Assembly: GCF_026410405.1 (NCBI RefSeq)
Contig: NZ_JAPMLN010000005.1
Span: 62,001-126,000 of the forward strand
DNA length: 64,000 bases
Origin: Marinicella gelatinilytica
GTDB lineage: Bacteria > Pseudomonadota > Gammaproteobacteria > Xanthomonadales > Marinicellaceae
Reading direction: 5' to 3'
The notes under the pieces were generated by a model. That model worked only from the letters and a program-made list of their open reading frames with translations. It was not told the origin of the DNA and did not search any database. The position numbers and the translations under genes are program-made. Below, one piece after another: positions 45,966-55,548 of this stretch (position 1 is its first letter; every line of letters begins with the position of its first letter).

Positions 45966-46496
45966 TTATAAAGATTTATTTATAATAATGTACTTAAAGG
46001 CTTGTACCTGACTTTTTTGGTAATAATACTTAATGCGGTTTTGAAGAGCGTAATGCGTGTATTTACGATGCTTTCTGTGGGCATTTTTAACAGCAACTTC
46101 TCGACCGTTATCTAGCACCGCAAGCAACTGATACTTATATGCAATCAGTTGTGAATATAGTTTTGCCTGTTCTCGGCATGTTACAGTTAAATGGCCTTTG
46201 AAAAGCAGTTCACAATTTTTAAAAATCTCATTATGACCTTCATTTAAACCAATACAAAGATGTGCAAATTCATGACGTAAAACGGCTTCGAATAGTTGGC
46301 GATAATCAGTATTTATAAATAACTGATTGATATGAATGATACCTGTTGAATCAGCCATTCCATATTTTGTTTTAGAACGGGTTAATCGATGGCCTCTCGG
46401 TAAAATTTTCCATTCATTTGATGGAACCAATAAGAACAATTCATTTAGTATTCGATGAAAAGATTCATTAATATAGGTATTTGTAATATGAGTCAT
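45966..46496 (-). CDS. SprT-like zinc metalloprotease domain protein
   Basis: Related to bacterial SprT and eukaryotic Spartan, though the function of the bacterial proteins is poorly known. The zinc motif is HEFAHLCIGLNEGHNEIF (about 91-108), with HExxH and a third His eleven residues on. The basic C-terminus (about 140-176) is rich in H, K, R and Y and could bind nucleic acid. The gene stands alone, convergent with aat. Length 176 resembles SprT (about 165). Confidence 0.82.
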   Translation of the reverse strand: MTHITNTYINESFHRILNELFLLVPSNEWKILPRGHRLTRSKTKYGMADSTGIIHINQLFINTDYRQLFEAVLRHEFAHLCIGLNEGHNEIFKNCELLFKGHLTVTCREQAKLYSQLIAYKYQLLAVLDNGREVAVKNAHRKHRKYTHYALQNRIKYYYQKSQVQAFKYIIINKSL

Positions 46497-46503
46497 GATA
46501 GAA

Positions 46504-46534
46504 GAAGGCTTTAGGAACGAATCATAAAGCCTTC
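46504..46534 (-). terminator. Terminator-like hairpin after the peroxiredoxin gene
   Basis: GAAGGCTTT and AAAGCCTTC form a 9-bp stem with a 13-nt loop, 17 bp past the peroxiredoxin stop. The downstream minus-strand sequence TTCTATC is only weakly U-rich. Confidence 0.5.
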
Positions 46535-46550
46535 ATTAAGTATTACAAAG

Positions 46551-47156
46551 TTACAGATTATCAGCTTCTTTTGACAAATAATCAGCCACACCTTCAGGTG
46601 AATCCTTCATACCTTTTTGTCCTTCTTGCCAGCCAGCCGGGCAAACTTCACCATGCTCTTCATGGAAAGCCAAAGCATCAACCATACGCAACATTTCATC
46701 GACATTACGACCTAAAGGTAAATCATTGACAACCTGATGTCGCACAATATTATTTTTATCAATCAAAAATGAACCACGATAAGCAACTGCTCCATCAGGG
46801 GTTTCAACGTCATAAGCACGACATGCTTTGTGTGTAACGTCAGCAAACATGGTGTATCTGACTGGACCAATGCCACCTTTATTTATGGGCGTATTTCTCC
46901 AGGCATTGTGTGTAAATTGTGAATCAATTGATACAGAAACAACCTCAACACCTCGTTTTTTAAATTCATCCATGCGCTTATCAAAAGCAATTAATTCAGA
47001 GGGACAAACAAAGGTGAAATCTAGAGGATAAAAGAATACCACCTTTACTTTACCCTCAGTGGCCTTTCTAAAATTATAATCATCAACAATTGTCCCGTCT
47101 CCCAATACGGCTGCACCTTTTAGATTGGGTGCTTTTTTACCGACTAATACGCCCAT
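46551..47156 (-). CDS. Typical 2-Cys peroxiredoxin (AhpC/Prx1 type)
   Basis: Reduces peroxides using thioredoxin or AhpF. The peroxidatic Cys51 is in FTFVCPSEL and the resolving Cys in HGEVCPAGW (about 171). The C-terminal YF-type tail is replaced by a longer end, DYLSKEADNL. The length of 201 and the VCPAGW motif match the Prx1/AhpC-like group that commonly relies on thioredoxin, and trxB is 1.5 kb away. GGAG precedes the ATG. No ahpF is present. Confidence 0.93.
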   Translation of the reverse strand: MGVLVGKKAPNLKGAAVLGDGTIVDDYNFRKATEGKVKVVFFYPLDFTFVCPSELIAFDKRMDEFKKRGVEVVSVSIDSQFTHNAWRNTPINKGGIGPVRYTMFADVTHKACRAYDVETPDGAVAYRGSFLIDKNNIVRHQVVNDLPLGRNVDEMLRMVDALAFHEEHGEVCPAGWQEGQKGMKDSPEGVADYLSKEADNL

Positions 47157-47254
47157 AATGTTCTCCTGTTGTATAAGTTTAAGTTAGTTTAATGATCTGA
47201 CTTTTAATCATTAACACGCTTAATGAATATGGTTATGAATTTTGTGATTTCAAT

Positions 47255-47282
47255 AAAAAACCCCGGAAAATCCGGGGTTTTT
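47255..47282 (-). terminator. Bidirectional-type intrinsic terminator after the pilus operon
   Basis: AAAAACCCCGGA-AAA-TCCGGGGTTTTT is a perfect stem with A and T runs on both sides. On the minus strand it ends the pilMNOPQ-lipoprotein transcript, isolating it from the peroxiredoxin gene. Confidence 0.88.
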
Positions 47283-47306
47283 GAAATATGGTTAAAATGT
47301 TTAAGG

Positions 47307-50024
47307 TCAGCAACCTGGTGGTGTAGGAGAAGTTGGGAAAGAACAAAGATCAACACCTACGAAATTGATAATTACGGATGGTGAACCTTCAGATGTTGAA
47401 ATGGTACATTGACCAGTATATGCATTACCATATCCATCAAGATTAACATTAAATTCTACTTCTGAATTACCATTATTATCACTCGGAGTTATACCCTTAA
47501 CTATTGACAAATTACCTCCTCCACTTGTTGAGCATTCACCAAAAAACAGTACATTCGGAAGCGGAGTTCCATTTCCATCAAAAATAGATAGTGTGCTAAA
47601 TCTTCTTCCACTACCACGATGACTATTTGGTGTGGCTGTTAGATAGGTTACTCCTGGATTTCCTATAGCAATACAAACAGATGAGTCAATATCATCAACT
47701 AAGCATGATGTATTACCAGATGTGAAAATAAAACCATTATCATCACTTGCTGATACCACCCCGGATGCTTCAGCAATACCAATTGCACATCCATCTGCAC
47801 CGGTGCGGTTTGTCATGGTTCCTGAACCATTAGATCCATCAATAGAACCGGTACCATTCCCACCTACATAGGCCCAATCAATAGCTGCACCCTGTATCGG
47901 ATGTAAGGCCGCATCATAAAAGCACACAGATATCTGAGTTGGTTGGTTAGCAGGTATTATTCCCGGAGATGCTTGTAATATGGGTGCTAAATCAGTACCA
48001 GGTACACTAGCCGCACCAGCATACAGCATTAACTCCACATCAGTCACATCGCGAACATAGCCATTATTAACGGCACCTTTACCCTTGGCATAAATGGCCG
48101 CTATCTTACCTAATTTTGATACCGGATAATTTAATTCTGTACTGGCCACACCATTACTGTCGATGGTTGCTGTGGCATGAATATTACCATCTACTGCACG
48201 TCCAATAATATATGGGAAAATATCCAAGTCATTGACAATATTTCCGGTTAAATCATTTCTATTAAAACGTTCGCGAATAGTTAAGTTGGATTGTGACTGA
48301 ACGGATAACACGGTTTCAGAACTTTCCAAATCTTCATTACCCAAAATTTCTTCACCGAATACCAATAAGGTATCATTGGGTTGAACGCCACCAGCGGCAG
48401 TTAAAAACTGGCCAGTCGGTGCATTAAATTGGCTGCCACCTTCTTGCGGGTCACCATCATCACCAGAAATAACAAACACACCCGGACCATTGTCAGGGTA
48501 GCCTGTAATCGGACTATCAATCAAACCAAATTGAATGGTTTGAGGTAAGGCAGGATTTCCGCCTTTATCAGTCGCAATGGCACTGACAGTGATAGAATAC
48601 GAACCATCTAAATTAGCAATACCAGATTCATTGACGACACTGCCATCTACATGGTTAATAAATAAACTATTAAGATTAGGTGTCGTGATGTCCAAACCAA
48701 ATAAAACGCCATCACTGATAACAAAACTTCGCGTGGCTGAGATTGGATCTTGAATACCATTATCGACATTATTATCAGCACGATCACTTGTGGCAGTAAC
48801 AATCACCGTATTGGATTGATTGCCACTGTGTAATTTCAAGGATGCGATACCATTGCTGGTATCAATCTTGATGGACTGACCTTGAACTGTGTTGCCGTTA
48901 ACATCAACGCCAGATACAAACTCACCACTGTTATTACCATCTGTGGAAATGTCAATCATGACATTATTAAAGCCATTGGGGTCAGGAACGGGCTGACCCG
49001 AGGAGGACACATTAACTTGAATGATTTGAGATTGTGGTCCACCTGAACCATTAATGTAGTTACTACCTGATCCTTGTAATTGTATGGAGTCAGGGAATTC
49101 AACACCACCAGATCGAACTTCAATTTCTAATTGTTGAGTGATTTCAGCGCCGGTAAAAGGATCTAAGGCACTAACCGTTACTGTGGCGATTCCAGGTTGG
49201 TCGGCCCAGATAAATATGGTACCCTTGCCGGCAACCATATCAACAGGTGCACTGCCCATTAACACAAAAATCTCGTTAACATCTTCTGTTTCTGGATCAT
49301 CCAATGTTGAGAAAGCGGCTACCGTGACGGGATTGATGGAAACACCCACTGTGGATTCTTCACCACCGGGATTTGTGAAATGACCTAAAGGATCTCTAAA
49401 ACTAATAACAGCTTCAGTCATATAGGCAGTTCCGAAAGCTTGCTCAGGACTTAAATTGAAAACATTGGCCGGCAAGGTGGTTTTTGCCGCTTCCACGGTT
49501 AACCGATCAAAAGGTTCAGGCCCTTCTGTCACTGTAAACTGAATAGACGCATTGGATGTTCTGTTGGTTTGCGGGTCAACAGCAGATGCTGATAAACTGA
49601 CTGTGCCACTTTCAGAACCACCATGAATAAAAAATGTGGCTTCACCACCTGCAGATTCGTTAAAAATTGAACCAAACATGGTGGTGAACTCATTAACATC
49701 TGTGGTTTCAGGGTCATCCAAAGTAGAAATTGGCGCCACATTAACATTAGATGTTCTGAGCTGTATTTCAGTTCCGTTTGGAATCGCTGTACCATTGTCA
49801 TAAGTAACCCGAACATTTAGCTGCGTCATAAACGGCGAACCAGACATGATTGGGAAATTATTTGTATTGGCCGGTATTGAATTTTTAACCGGAGTTAATG
49901 TGATTTTCAAATTCTTAGCCGCAGGTCCGGTGGACGTTCCGCCGCTATTACTACTGCCACCACAAGCGCTTAACACAAAAGCAAACCACGCGAGAAGTAA
50001 AAACTGTTTGGTATATCTAAACAT
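47307..50024 (-). CDS. Large Ig-like repeat lipoprotein linked to pilQ
   Basis: Function unknown. The signal peptide ends in a lipobox (FVLSACGGSSNSGG, Cys about 21), so the protein is lipid-anchored, probably to the outer membrane. About 880 residues of beta-rich Ig-like (invasin/Big-like) modules follow. Two repeats share the acidic motif STLDDPET(T/E)DVNE (about 95 and 235), which could bind calcium. Paired cysteines occur near the C-terminus. It lies 21 bp after pilQ with AGG before its ATG, so it is very likely part of the pilMNOPQ operon. Confidence 0.82.
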   Translation of the reverse strand: MFRYTKQFLLLAWFAFVLSACGGSSNSGGTSTGPAAKNLKITLTPVKNSIPANTNNFPIMSGSPFMTQLNVRVTYDNGTAIPNGTEIQLRTSNVNVAPISTLDDPETTDVNEFTTMFGSIFNESAGGEATFFIHGGSESGTVSLSASAVDPQTNRTSNASIQFTVTEGPEPFDRLTVEAAKTTLPANVFNLSPEQAFGTAYMTEAVISFRDPLGHFTNPGGEESTVGVSINPVTVAAFSTLDDPETEDVNEIFVLMGSAPVDMVAGKGTIFIWADQPGIATVTVSALDPFTGAEITQQLEIEVRSGGVEFPDSIQLQGSGSNYINGSGGPQSQIIQVNVSSSGQPVPDPNGFNNVMIDISTDGNNSGEFVSGVDVNGNTVQGQSIKIDTSNGIASLKLHSGNQSNTVIVTATSDRADNNVDNGIQDPISATRSFVISDGVLFGLDITTPNLNSLFINHVDGSVVNESGIANLDGSYSITVSAIATDKGGNPALPQTIQFGLIDSPITGYPDNGPGVFVISGDDGDPQEGGSQFNAPTGQFLTAAGGVQPNDTLLVFGEEILGNEDLESSETVLSVQSQSNLTIRERFNRNDLTGNIVNDLDIFPYIIGRAVDGNIHATATIDSNGVASTELNYPVSKLGKIAAIYAKGKGAVNNGYVRDVTDVELMLYAGAASVPGTDLAPILQASPGIIPANQPTQISVCFYDAALHPIQGAAIDWAYVGGNGTGSIDGSNGSGTMTNRTGADGCAIGIAEASGVVSASDDNGFIFTSGNTSCLVDDIDSSVCIAIGNPGVTYLTATPNSHRGSGRRFSTLSIFDGNGTPLPNVLFFGECSTSGGGNLSIVKGITPSDNNGNSEVEFNVNLDGYGNAYTGQCTISTSEGSPSVIINFVGVDLCSFPTSPTPPGC

Positions 50025-50045
50025 AATTAACCTATTATTTTTAAA

Positions 50046-52211
50046 TTATAAACTTTCTTTAATGATTGTTGGCGTTACAAAAATCAGTAACTCAGCCTTA
50101 TCATCTTGGACTGCTTTATTTCTAAATAAAGCCCCTAACCCCGGAATATCACCTAATACCGGTACTTTAGAACGCGTGGTTCTTCTTACTTGCTCATAAA
50201 TACCACCAAGCACGACAGTTTGGCCATTACTAACCAAAACACGGGTCTGAACTGAACGGGTATCTATGGACGGTACACTGCCACCCAAGGCTGTGGAAAC
50301 TTCTTGACCAATGGCATCTTGCTTAACACTCAGTGTTAAATCAACCCGATCATCCGGCGTAATTAACGGTGTCACTTCTAAAGATAAAGTGGCATCTTTA
50401 AATTGAATCGAGGTGGCACCACTTGATGTTGCCTCTTCATAAGGAATCTGAACACCCTGTTGAATGACTGCTTGGGTTTGATTGGCAGTAATCACACGTG
50501 GAGATGAAATTACTTCACCACGATCTTCTGATTCCAAAGCTGATAATTCAAGATCTAATAAATAATCAGCTGCTAAGATACTCATGGCCCAACGGCCTGC
50601 AGATGAAGCCGCTGCCGGCAAATTAACGTTTAAGCGTTCTCCCATCGGTGGACCGGCAATGGGGGAAGATAACTCGTCATCAGGTGTAACCGTCGGTAAG
50701 CCAGATCCACTTGGTGAATTATAACGATTGACTAAAGCTGCATTGTTCATACGATCTAAGGCAGCTGCACTGCCTCCGGTACTAATAATATTACCGTAAC
50801 GATCTTCATGAGAGCCTGTGACACCGAAGCGTACACCCAATTCATCACCAAATTTCTCCGAGGCAACCACGATACGTGATTCAATTTGCACCTGTTGCAC
50901 TGACCGATCCAAGGTTTCAACAAGGTTTTGAATGACACGCAAACGATCAGGAACATCAGTAACTAACAAGGTGTTTGTACGCTCATCAAAAGCCACAGAG
51001 CCACGGTCAGATAAGAGCTTATTACCACCTGATCCACCGCCACCTTGACCGGCTGATTCTCCATTAATCAAATTAGCTAAATCTTCCGCCTTAGCGTAAT
51101 TGACTTGAATGAAAATATTATCTAAGGGCTCTAATTCTTGTTTTTTGCTAAAAGCTTCCATTTTCTTTTGCTCTAATTCAGCAATTTCACTGGCTGGAGC
51201 CACCCATATAACATCACCACGGCGCCTTTGATCTAATTGTTTACTGCGCAATACAATATCAAGAGCCTGATCCCATGGCACATTATTAAGACGTAAGGTC
51301 ACACTGCCTTGCACACTATCTGCAACAACAATATTAAGCTGTGAAGCATCCGCGATCAATTGTAACAGTGATCTCACAGCGATATCTTGGAAATTAAATG
51401 AAACCAAATGACCGTTGTATTCAATTTCATCCTCTAATAAACGTGACTTACTTTCTGTATCGACTTGTTTTTCAGAAATTTCAACCGTGTATCTGTTGCC
51501 GGTTTGATAAGCCATTTTATCGAAAGCACCTTTTGCTTCCAGTTCAATTTTGACATCACTACCACGCTGCCTGGCATCAACATATTTAACGGGGGTTGCA
51601 AAATCGATGACATCCATTTTTAGATCCAATGATTCTTCTAAATTGGCATTGGCAATTTCAATAACGACTTTATCCATGTTCTCAGAGATATTAATGATGG
51701 CATTGGGATCAGTTAAACCTAATTGCACAACCGCCTGACCATCTTCTCCTCGCCGAAAATCAATGTCATTAATCACAACTGCTTGTTGACGGCTTTGTTG
51801 AACATAACGATCACCTGGCATCACCGTAACAACGACAACATTGTTTTCTGTTTTGATGGAATGCTCAGAAGGGCCCGTTAAATCAATAACTGCACGGGTC
51901 TTACTGCCTGCAGAAACAATCCGTAAACCTTTGGCTTGTCCAATGCCAATACTTTGATTATCCATATCACTGTTGTTTTTGGTGTTTTCAAAATCCAAAG
52001 CGAGCCTCGGCGGCAGATTGGTACTAAACACTTTGGGCTCAGCAACCGGACCGGAAAACTCAAAACTGATTTCTACCACACCATTTTCACCGGAGCTAAG
52101 ACTGACGTCTTCTATGGCAGATTGGGCATTGGCTTGGCTTACAAGAAAACACATAACCAAACACACAATTAAAAATTTTGTCGTGGTTGAGTTAAAAATT
52201 TGCATATTCAT
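50046..52211 (-). CDS. pilQ: Type IV pilus secretin PilQ
   Basis: Outer-membrane channel through which the pilus passes. A signal peptide (about 1-29, ending SQANAQS) precedes two AMIN-like peptidoglycan-binding domains (about 35-240). An STN/N0 domain follows with NFQDIAVRSLLQLIADASQLN (split here as NFQDIAVRSLLQ and LIADASQLN), then an N1 domain and the secretin barrel with VPVLGDIPGLGALFRNK near the C-terminus. Length 721 is typical. The start could be the ATG at 52211 or the one at 52205. Confidence 0.95.
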   Translation of the reverse strand: MNMQIFNSTTTKFLIVCLVMCFLVSQANAQSAIEDVSLSSGENGVVEISFEFSGPVAEPKVFSTNLPPRLALDFENTKNNSDMDNQSIGIGQAKGLRIVSAGSKTRAVIDLTGPSEHSIKTENNVVVVTVMPGDRYVQQSRQQAVVINDIDFRRGEDGQAVVQLGLTDPNAIINISENMDKVVIEIANANLEESLDLKMDVIDFATPVKYVDARQRGSDVKIELEAKGAFDKMAYQTGNRYTVEISEKQVDTESKSRLLEDEIEYNGHLVSFNFQDIAVRSLLQLIADASQLNIVVADSVQGSVTLRLNNVPWDQALDIVLRSKQLDQRRRGDVIWVAPASEIAELEQKKMEAFSKKQELEPLDNIFIQVNYAKAEDLANLINGESAGQGGGGSGGNKLLSDRGSVAFDERTNTLLVTDVPDRLRVIQNLVETLDRSVQQVQIESRIVVASEKFGDELGVRFGVTGSHEDRYGNIISTGGSAAALDRMNNAALVNRYNSPSGSGLPTVTPDDELSSPIAGPPMGERLNVNLPAAASSAGRWAMSILAADYLLDLELSALESEDRGEVISSPRVITANQTQAVIQQGVQIPYEEATSSGATSIQFKDATLSLEVTPLITPDDRVDLTLSVKQDAIGQEVSTALGGSVPSIDTRSVQTRVLVSNGQTVVLGGIYEQVRRTTRSKVPVLGDIPGLGALFRNKAVQDDKAELLIFVTPTIIKESL

Positions 52212-52225
52212 AAAATTACTCTCAA

Positions 52226-52753
52226 TTACTCTTCTTTTAAAGCAATAGCTGCAGATTGTTCACGCCATGCCCCTAACCCATCATTAATCCATTCTTTTAT
52301 TTGGATTTCACTCTCACTGATGGCAACAACTTCACCATAATTATGGCCCAAATAATGACCGACGGAAACCCGATGTATGGTGCCATCTGGATCTTCAACC
52401 AACGCCCAATAATCTTCTTTCTGTTGGTAGGTTCCGACCATTACTAAACTATCCAAAGGATATGTTTCTAAATACTCTTTACGCCGTGTTAAATCTGGAC
52501 CCTCGCCATCTTCAGATTGCATAATCTGCTGATCACCTTCATTATTATCAGCCACTTCTAAGTCATTGCTAAAAGGGTCTCGCAAACCATTTTCATGGTA
52601 TTCAAACACCACCTGTGGCTTTATCTCGGGTAATGGCTCTATGGGTTTAACAGGTTTAGATTTTTGTCTGTCAATGAACTCATTTAAGTCATCCAAACTA
52701 TTTTGACAGCCTGCCAAAAATGTCACCATAATTAATAAATAAACTATTTTCAT
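52226..52753 (-). CDS. pilP: Type IV pilus lipoprotein PilP
   Basis: Inner-membrane lipoprotein that links PilN/PilO to the secretin PilQ. The lipobox is FLAGCQNSLDD (Cys about 16). An unstructured stretch rich in P, E and D leads to the C-terminal beta domain with YPLDSLVMVGTYQ, WALVEDPDGTIHRVSVGHYLG and EIQIKEWINDG. Its ATG overlaps the pilO stop as ATGA. Length is 175. Confidence 0.93.
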   Translation of the reverse strand: MKIVYLLIMVTFLAGCQNSLDDLNEFIDRQKSKPVKPIEPLPEIKPQVVFEYHENGLRDPFSNDLEVADNNEGDQQIMQSEDGEGPDLTRRKEYLETYPLDSLVMVGTYQQKEDYWALVEDPDGTIHRVSVGHYLGHNYGEVVAISESEIQIKEWINDGLGAWREQSAAIALKEE

Positions 52754-53388
52754 TGGCCACCCCCCGTTGAATCTGTCTGGGTTTGCATTTCATTGTCATC
52801 TAAGTAACGGTAGGTTTTGGCAGTACCTTCTAAAATCAGTCGTCCACCTTGTGTTGCTTCTCCAATGGGCTTTAATGAAATGTCGTGCATGGTTAAAATA
52901 ACCACACGAGGTAATGAAGCGACGCCACTGACAAAGTTACCGAACTGGTGGTAATTACCTTTCATTCTCAAAGTAATGGGCTTTTCTGCATAAAACCCCT
53001 TTAAGGTTTCAGCACCGGGTTCAAATAATTCATTTTCAATGCCGCTGGCTAACGCCGTCTGAGAAACATCAACTATCAGATCGGACATTTCATTTTTACT
53101 TGGCAACTGACGTAACATGGATTGCAAAATAATTTCCATCTCCTTCAATTGCGCTTCATAGGCTTCTAATTGCGCGGCTTTTTGATATTTAACTTCATAG
53201 GTGTTTTTCAGATCAACTTCAGTGCGTTGTAGGCTTTTGAGATTTTCTTGTTTGGCTTTAATAGAAAACCAATAACCAGCTGCCAAGATAACCACAGCCA
53301 CTAAAACCACTGCTCCGATTTTGATACTTTTAGACCAACCACCCGGATTGCTGTAATCTAAGCTTTGTAAATCATCAATAAAACTCAT
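52750..53388 (-). CDS. pilO: Type IV pilus inner-membrane protein PilO
   Basis: Alignment-complex protein that pairs with PilN. One N-terminal helix (about 24-43, VVLAVVILAAGYW-like) is followed by a coiled coil (about 48-95) and a ferredoxin-like domain with SDLIVDVSQTALASGIENELF and YHQFGNFVSGVASLPRVV. The ribosome-binding site AGGAGGTGA is the strongest in the operon. It overlaps pilN by 4 bp. Confidence 0.93.
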   Translation of the reverse strand: MSFIDDLQSLDYSNPGGWSKSIKIGAVVLVAVVILAAGYWFSIKAKQENLKSLQRTEVDLKNTYEVKYQKAAQLEAYEAQLKEMEIILQSMLRQLPSKNEMSDLIVDVSQTALASGIENELFEPGAETLKGFYAEKPITLRMKGNYHQFGNFVSGVASLPRVVILTMHDISLKPIGEATQGGRLILEGTAKTYRYLDDNEMQTQTDSTGGGQ

Positions 53389-53963
53389 GATTTCACCTCC
53401 TCAACCGTTTCATCCTTCATATTTGGATTCACGAGTTTTACACTTAGTTTAAATTTTTGCTCATGCGAAACCAGCGTATTATCAGTTCTAATATAGTCCA
53501 AATCTACGTTACTAAACCATTCCGACTTGTCGAGTTTTCTCATATAATCAGAGACCCTCGAATGGGACTGAGAATACCCCTCCAGAGAAATGGTCTTACC
53601 CTGTTGTGTTATTTTCTCTAAAAAAACACCGTTGGGGATGGTTTTAACCAACTCATCAAATAAGTGAACCATTTGAGTGCGGCTGGCTTGCAGTTCTTCT
53701 ATCACTTGCTGGCGGGCAATTAAGCCGGCTTTTTTAGATTCCAACTCTTTGATTTTTGCTATTTTTTGATCAAGCACTTGGATTTCACTGGTCATAAATG
53801 CATTGCGCTTATTCTGAAATTCCAAACTTTGATTATAAAAATAAAAAGCCAAAGCAAACAGTAATAGCGCCACGCCTGCCGAGACCCCAAGCATAATATA
53901 AAACTCTTTGGTGAGCTGTTGACGTCGCTCTTCGCGCCATGGAAGTAAGTTAATCTTTACCAT
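53385..53963 (-). CDS. pilN: Type IV pilus inner-membrane protein PilN
   Basis: Binds PilM through its cytoplasmic N-terminus, which here reads MVKINLLPWREERRQQ with the conserved INLLPWR motif. One membrane helix (about 22-42) is followed by a coiled coil and a periplasmic ferredoxin-like fold. I start at the ATG at 53963, one base past the pilM stop, by alignment with other PilN. A TTG at 53972 is better spaced from GAGGAA and would add three residues. Confidence 0.93.
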   Translation of the reverse strand: MVKINLLPWREERRQQLTKEFYIMLGVSAGVALLLFALAFYFYNQSLEFQNKRNAFMTSEIQVLDQKIAKIKELESKKAGLIARQQVIEELQASRTQMVHLFDELVKTIPNGVFLEKITQQGKTISLEGYSQSHSRVSDYMRKLDKSEWFSNVDLDYIRTDNTLVSHEQKFKLSVKLVNPNMKDETVEEVKS

Positions 53964-53964
53964 A

Positions 53965-55023
53965 TTAGTCAAAATTCCTCATTGCCAAACCAACTACAGA
54001 CATCATAGCCGGTGAGTCCGCCTCCAAGGCTTCCTTTTTAACCTTTGAAGAGACATTAAACGTCGCCACTGAATCCACAATGGCCGTGGGCACACCAATT
54101 TGTTCTTCCACTAAAATATCCAAATCGGGTATCGCGGCACATCCACCACCTAACAATATCCGGTCTACATTCCCGAATTCTGTGGCTGAAAAGAAAAACT
54201 GTAATGCTCTACTAACTTGTTGTACAACAGTATCTTTAAATCCTTGCAAGACTTCAGATTCATAACTATCAGGCAATCCGCCTTGTCTTTTAGCCAAACC
54301 GGCTTCTTCATAAGACAGGCCGTATCGTTGCATAATTTCTTCCGTTAATTGACTACCGCCAAATGCCTGTTCTCGACTATAAATACCGGTACTTTTGTGC
54401 ATTGCATGCATGGTTGTGGTGGTGGCGCCAATATCGAACAATGCCACCACTTCTTCGTCTTCAATACCATATTTATCTTTTATTTGATTAAAGCAACGTT
54501 CAATGGCAAAAGCTTCCACATCCACCACTTCCAATGGGATACCTGCTCCACCAAAGGCTTCAATTAAAATATCTACGTTCTCGGAGCGAGAACTGGCAAT
54601 TAAGACATTATTGAGCTCAGGATTGTTTTCAGCCGGCCCTAAAACACAAAAATCCAAACTAACTTCTTCGATGGGATACGGTATATATTGTGTGGCATCT
54701 TGTTCCAGCTGAATTTCCAGATCCTCTTCTGTCAATTCAGCAGGCATTTGAATGATTTTCGTGATAACGGCAGACCCTGAAACGGCTGTTGCTGCGCCAA
54801 TGTTTTTAATGCCCGCACGACTGAATGCTTTGCTAATGGCTGCTGATACCAAGTCAACTTCCGCAATACTGTTATCTGAAACCGCATTAGCAGGCAGCGG
54901 CTCAACGGCATAACGTTCAACTTTAATATTGTCTTGGTTCCCGGATAGTTGCAACACTTTAACCGCAGAAGAACTGAGGTCAACGCCAACCAATTGAACT
55001 TTTTTACGACCTAATAATTGCAA
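53965..55023 (-). CDS. pilM: Type IV pilus assembly protein PilM
   Basis: Actin-like cytoplasmic ATPase-fold protein that links pilus motors to PilN. Motifs include LVGVDLSSSAVKVLQL (phosphate 1), VALFDIGATTTTMHAM (phosphate 2) and ILLGGGCAAIPDL (adenosine). It starts at a TTG with GAGAGAG 6 nt upstream; no in-frame ATG alternative exists near the start. It is the first gene of pilMNOPQ. Length 352 is normal. Confidence 0.94.
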   Translation of the reverse strand: MQLLGRKKVQLVGVDLSSSAVKVLQLSGNQDNIKVERYAVEPLPANAVSDNSIAEVDLVSAAISKAFSRAGIKNIGAATAVSGSAVITKIIQMPAELTEEDLEIQLEQDATQYIPYPIEEVSLDFCVLGPAENNPELNNVLIASSRSENVDILIEAFGGAGIPLEVVDVEAFAIERCFNQIKDKYGIEDEEVVALFDIGATTTTMHAMHKSTGIYSREQAFGGSQLTEEIMQRYGLSYEEAGLAKRQGGLPDSYESEVLQGFKDTVVQQVSRALQFFFSATEFGNVDRILLGGGCAAIPDLDILVEEQIGVPTAIVDSVATFNVSSKVKKEALEADSPAMMSVVGLAMRNFD

Positions 55024-55392
55024 AATAATCTCTCTCTTTACCCGTTAAATACATTGTCAAAATGCTTTATTATCCAAGTGCCCATAAGACCATGTTACAT
55101 AATCTGTTTTTGTGGCACCTTTCACATTTTGTTAACTTACTTTACTTTTTTTAAGAAGCCATTGCAAGAATAACCTTTAAACCACTGAAAAATCAAGACA
55201 TAATTATATTTTTAATGTGAAAAATTAGTGTTTTTATCTTAATTTCCCGTAAAAACAGCTTGGTTTTTTAATTAATGATTAACCCAAAATTAACCGTCAA
55301 TTAACCTATAAACCACCAATAAATCGTTGATTTAGAATTAATTTACTACCATTTGAATTCGCTGTTGAAGATAGTTGGCGCACTGACCAAAA
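55024..55392. other. AT-rich region between tRNA-Ile2 and pilM
   Basis: The 369 bp hold no gene. They must carry the pilM operon promoter on the minus strand; TTGACA near 55056 (minus) is one possible -35 but lacks a good -10. Three phased ATTAACC copies lie at 55278-55306. Confidence 0.5.
55278..55306. repeat. Three ATTAACC heptamers at 11-bp spacing
   Basis: ATTAACC begins at 55278, 55289 and 55300, exactly one helical turn apart. A degenerate ATAAACC follows. The array lies about 255-285 bp upstream of pilM. Same-face spacing suggests a protein-binding site, but AT-rich chance repetition is possible. Confidence 0.45.
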
Positions 55393-55469
55393 TGGTGGGC
55401 CCGGTAGGACTTGAACCTACGACCAATGGATTATGAGTCCACTGCTCTAACCAGCTGAGCTACGGGCCC
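55393..55469 (-). tRNA. tRNA-Ile2(CAT), lysidine type
   Basis: Full cloverleaf with encoded CCA: acceptor GGGCCCG/CGGGCCC, anticodon stem GTGGA/TCCAT around CTCATAA, variable loop TGGTC, T-loop TTCAAGT. The anticodon is CAT. The C4-G69 and C5-G68 pairs and the overall similarity to gammaproteobacterial tRNA-Ile2 favour isoleucine after TilS modification over elongator methionine, whose E. coli form has U4 and A5. Confidence 0.85.
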
Positions 55470-55548
55470 GTTTTTGGGATTTGGCATTATAACCGAAACT
55501 TAGAGGCTGAATAAAACATAAAATGTTTTTTTTCAGACAATACTGCAC

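Noticed and set aside
55393-55469. Elongator tRNA-Met reading of the CAT anticodon
   Set aside because: C4-G69 and C5-G68 pairs and the overall sequence match tRNA-Ile2; not fully excluded without scoring against both models.
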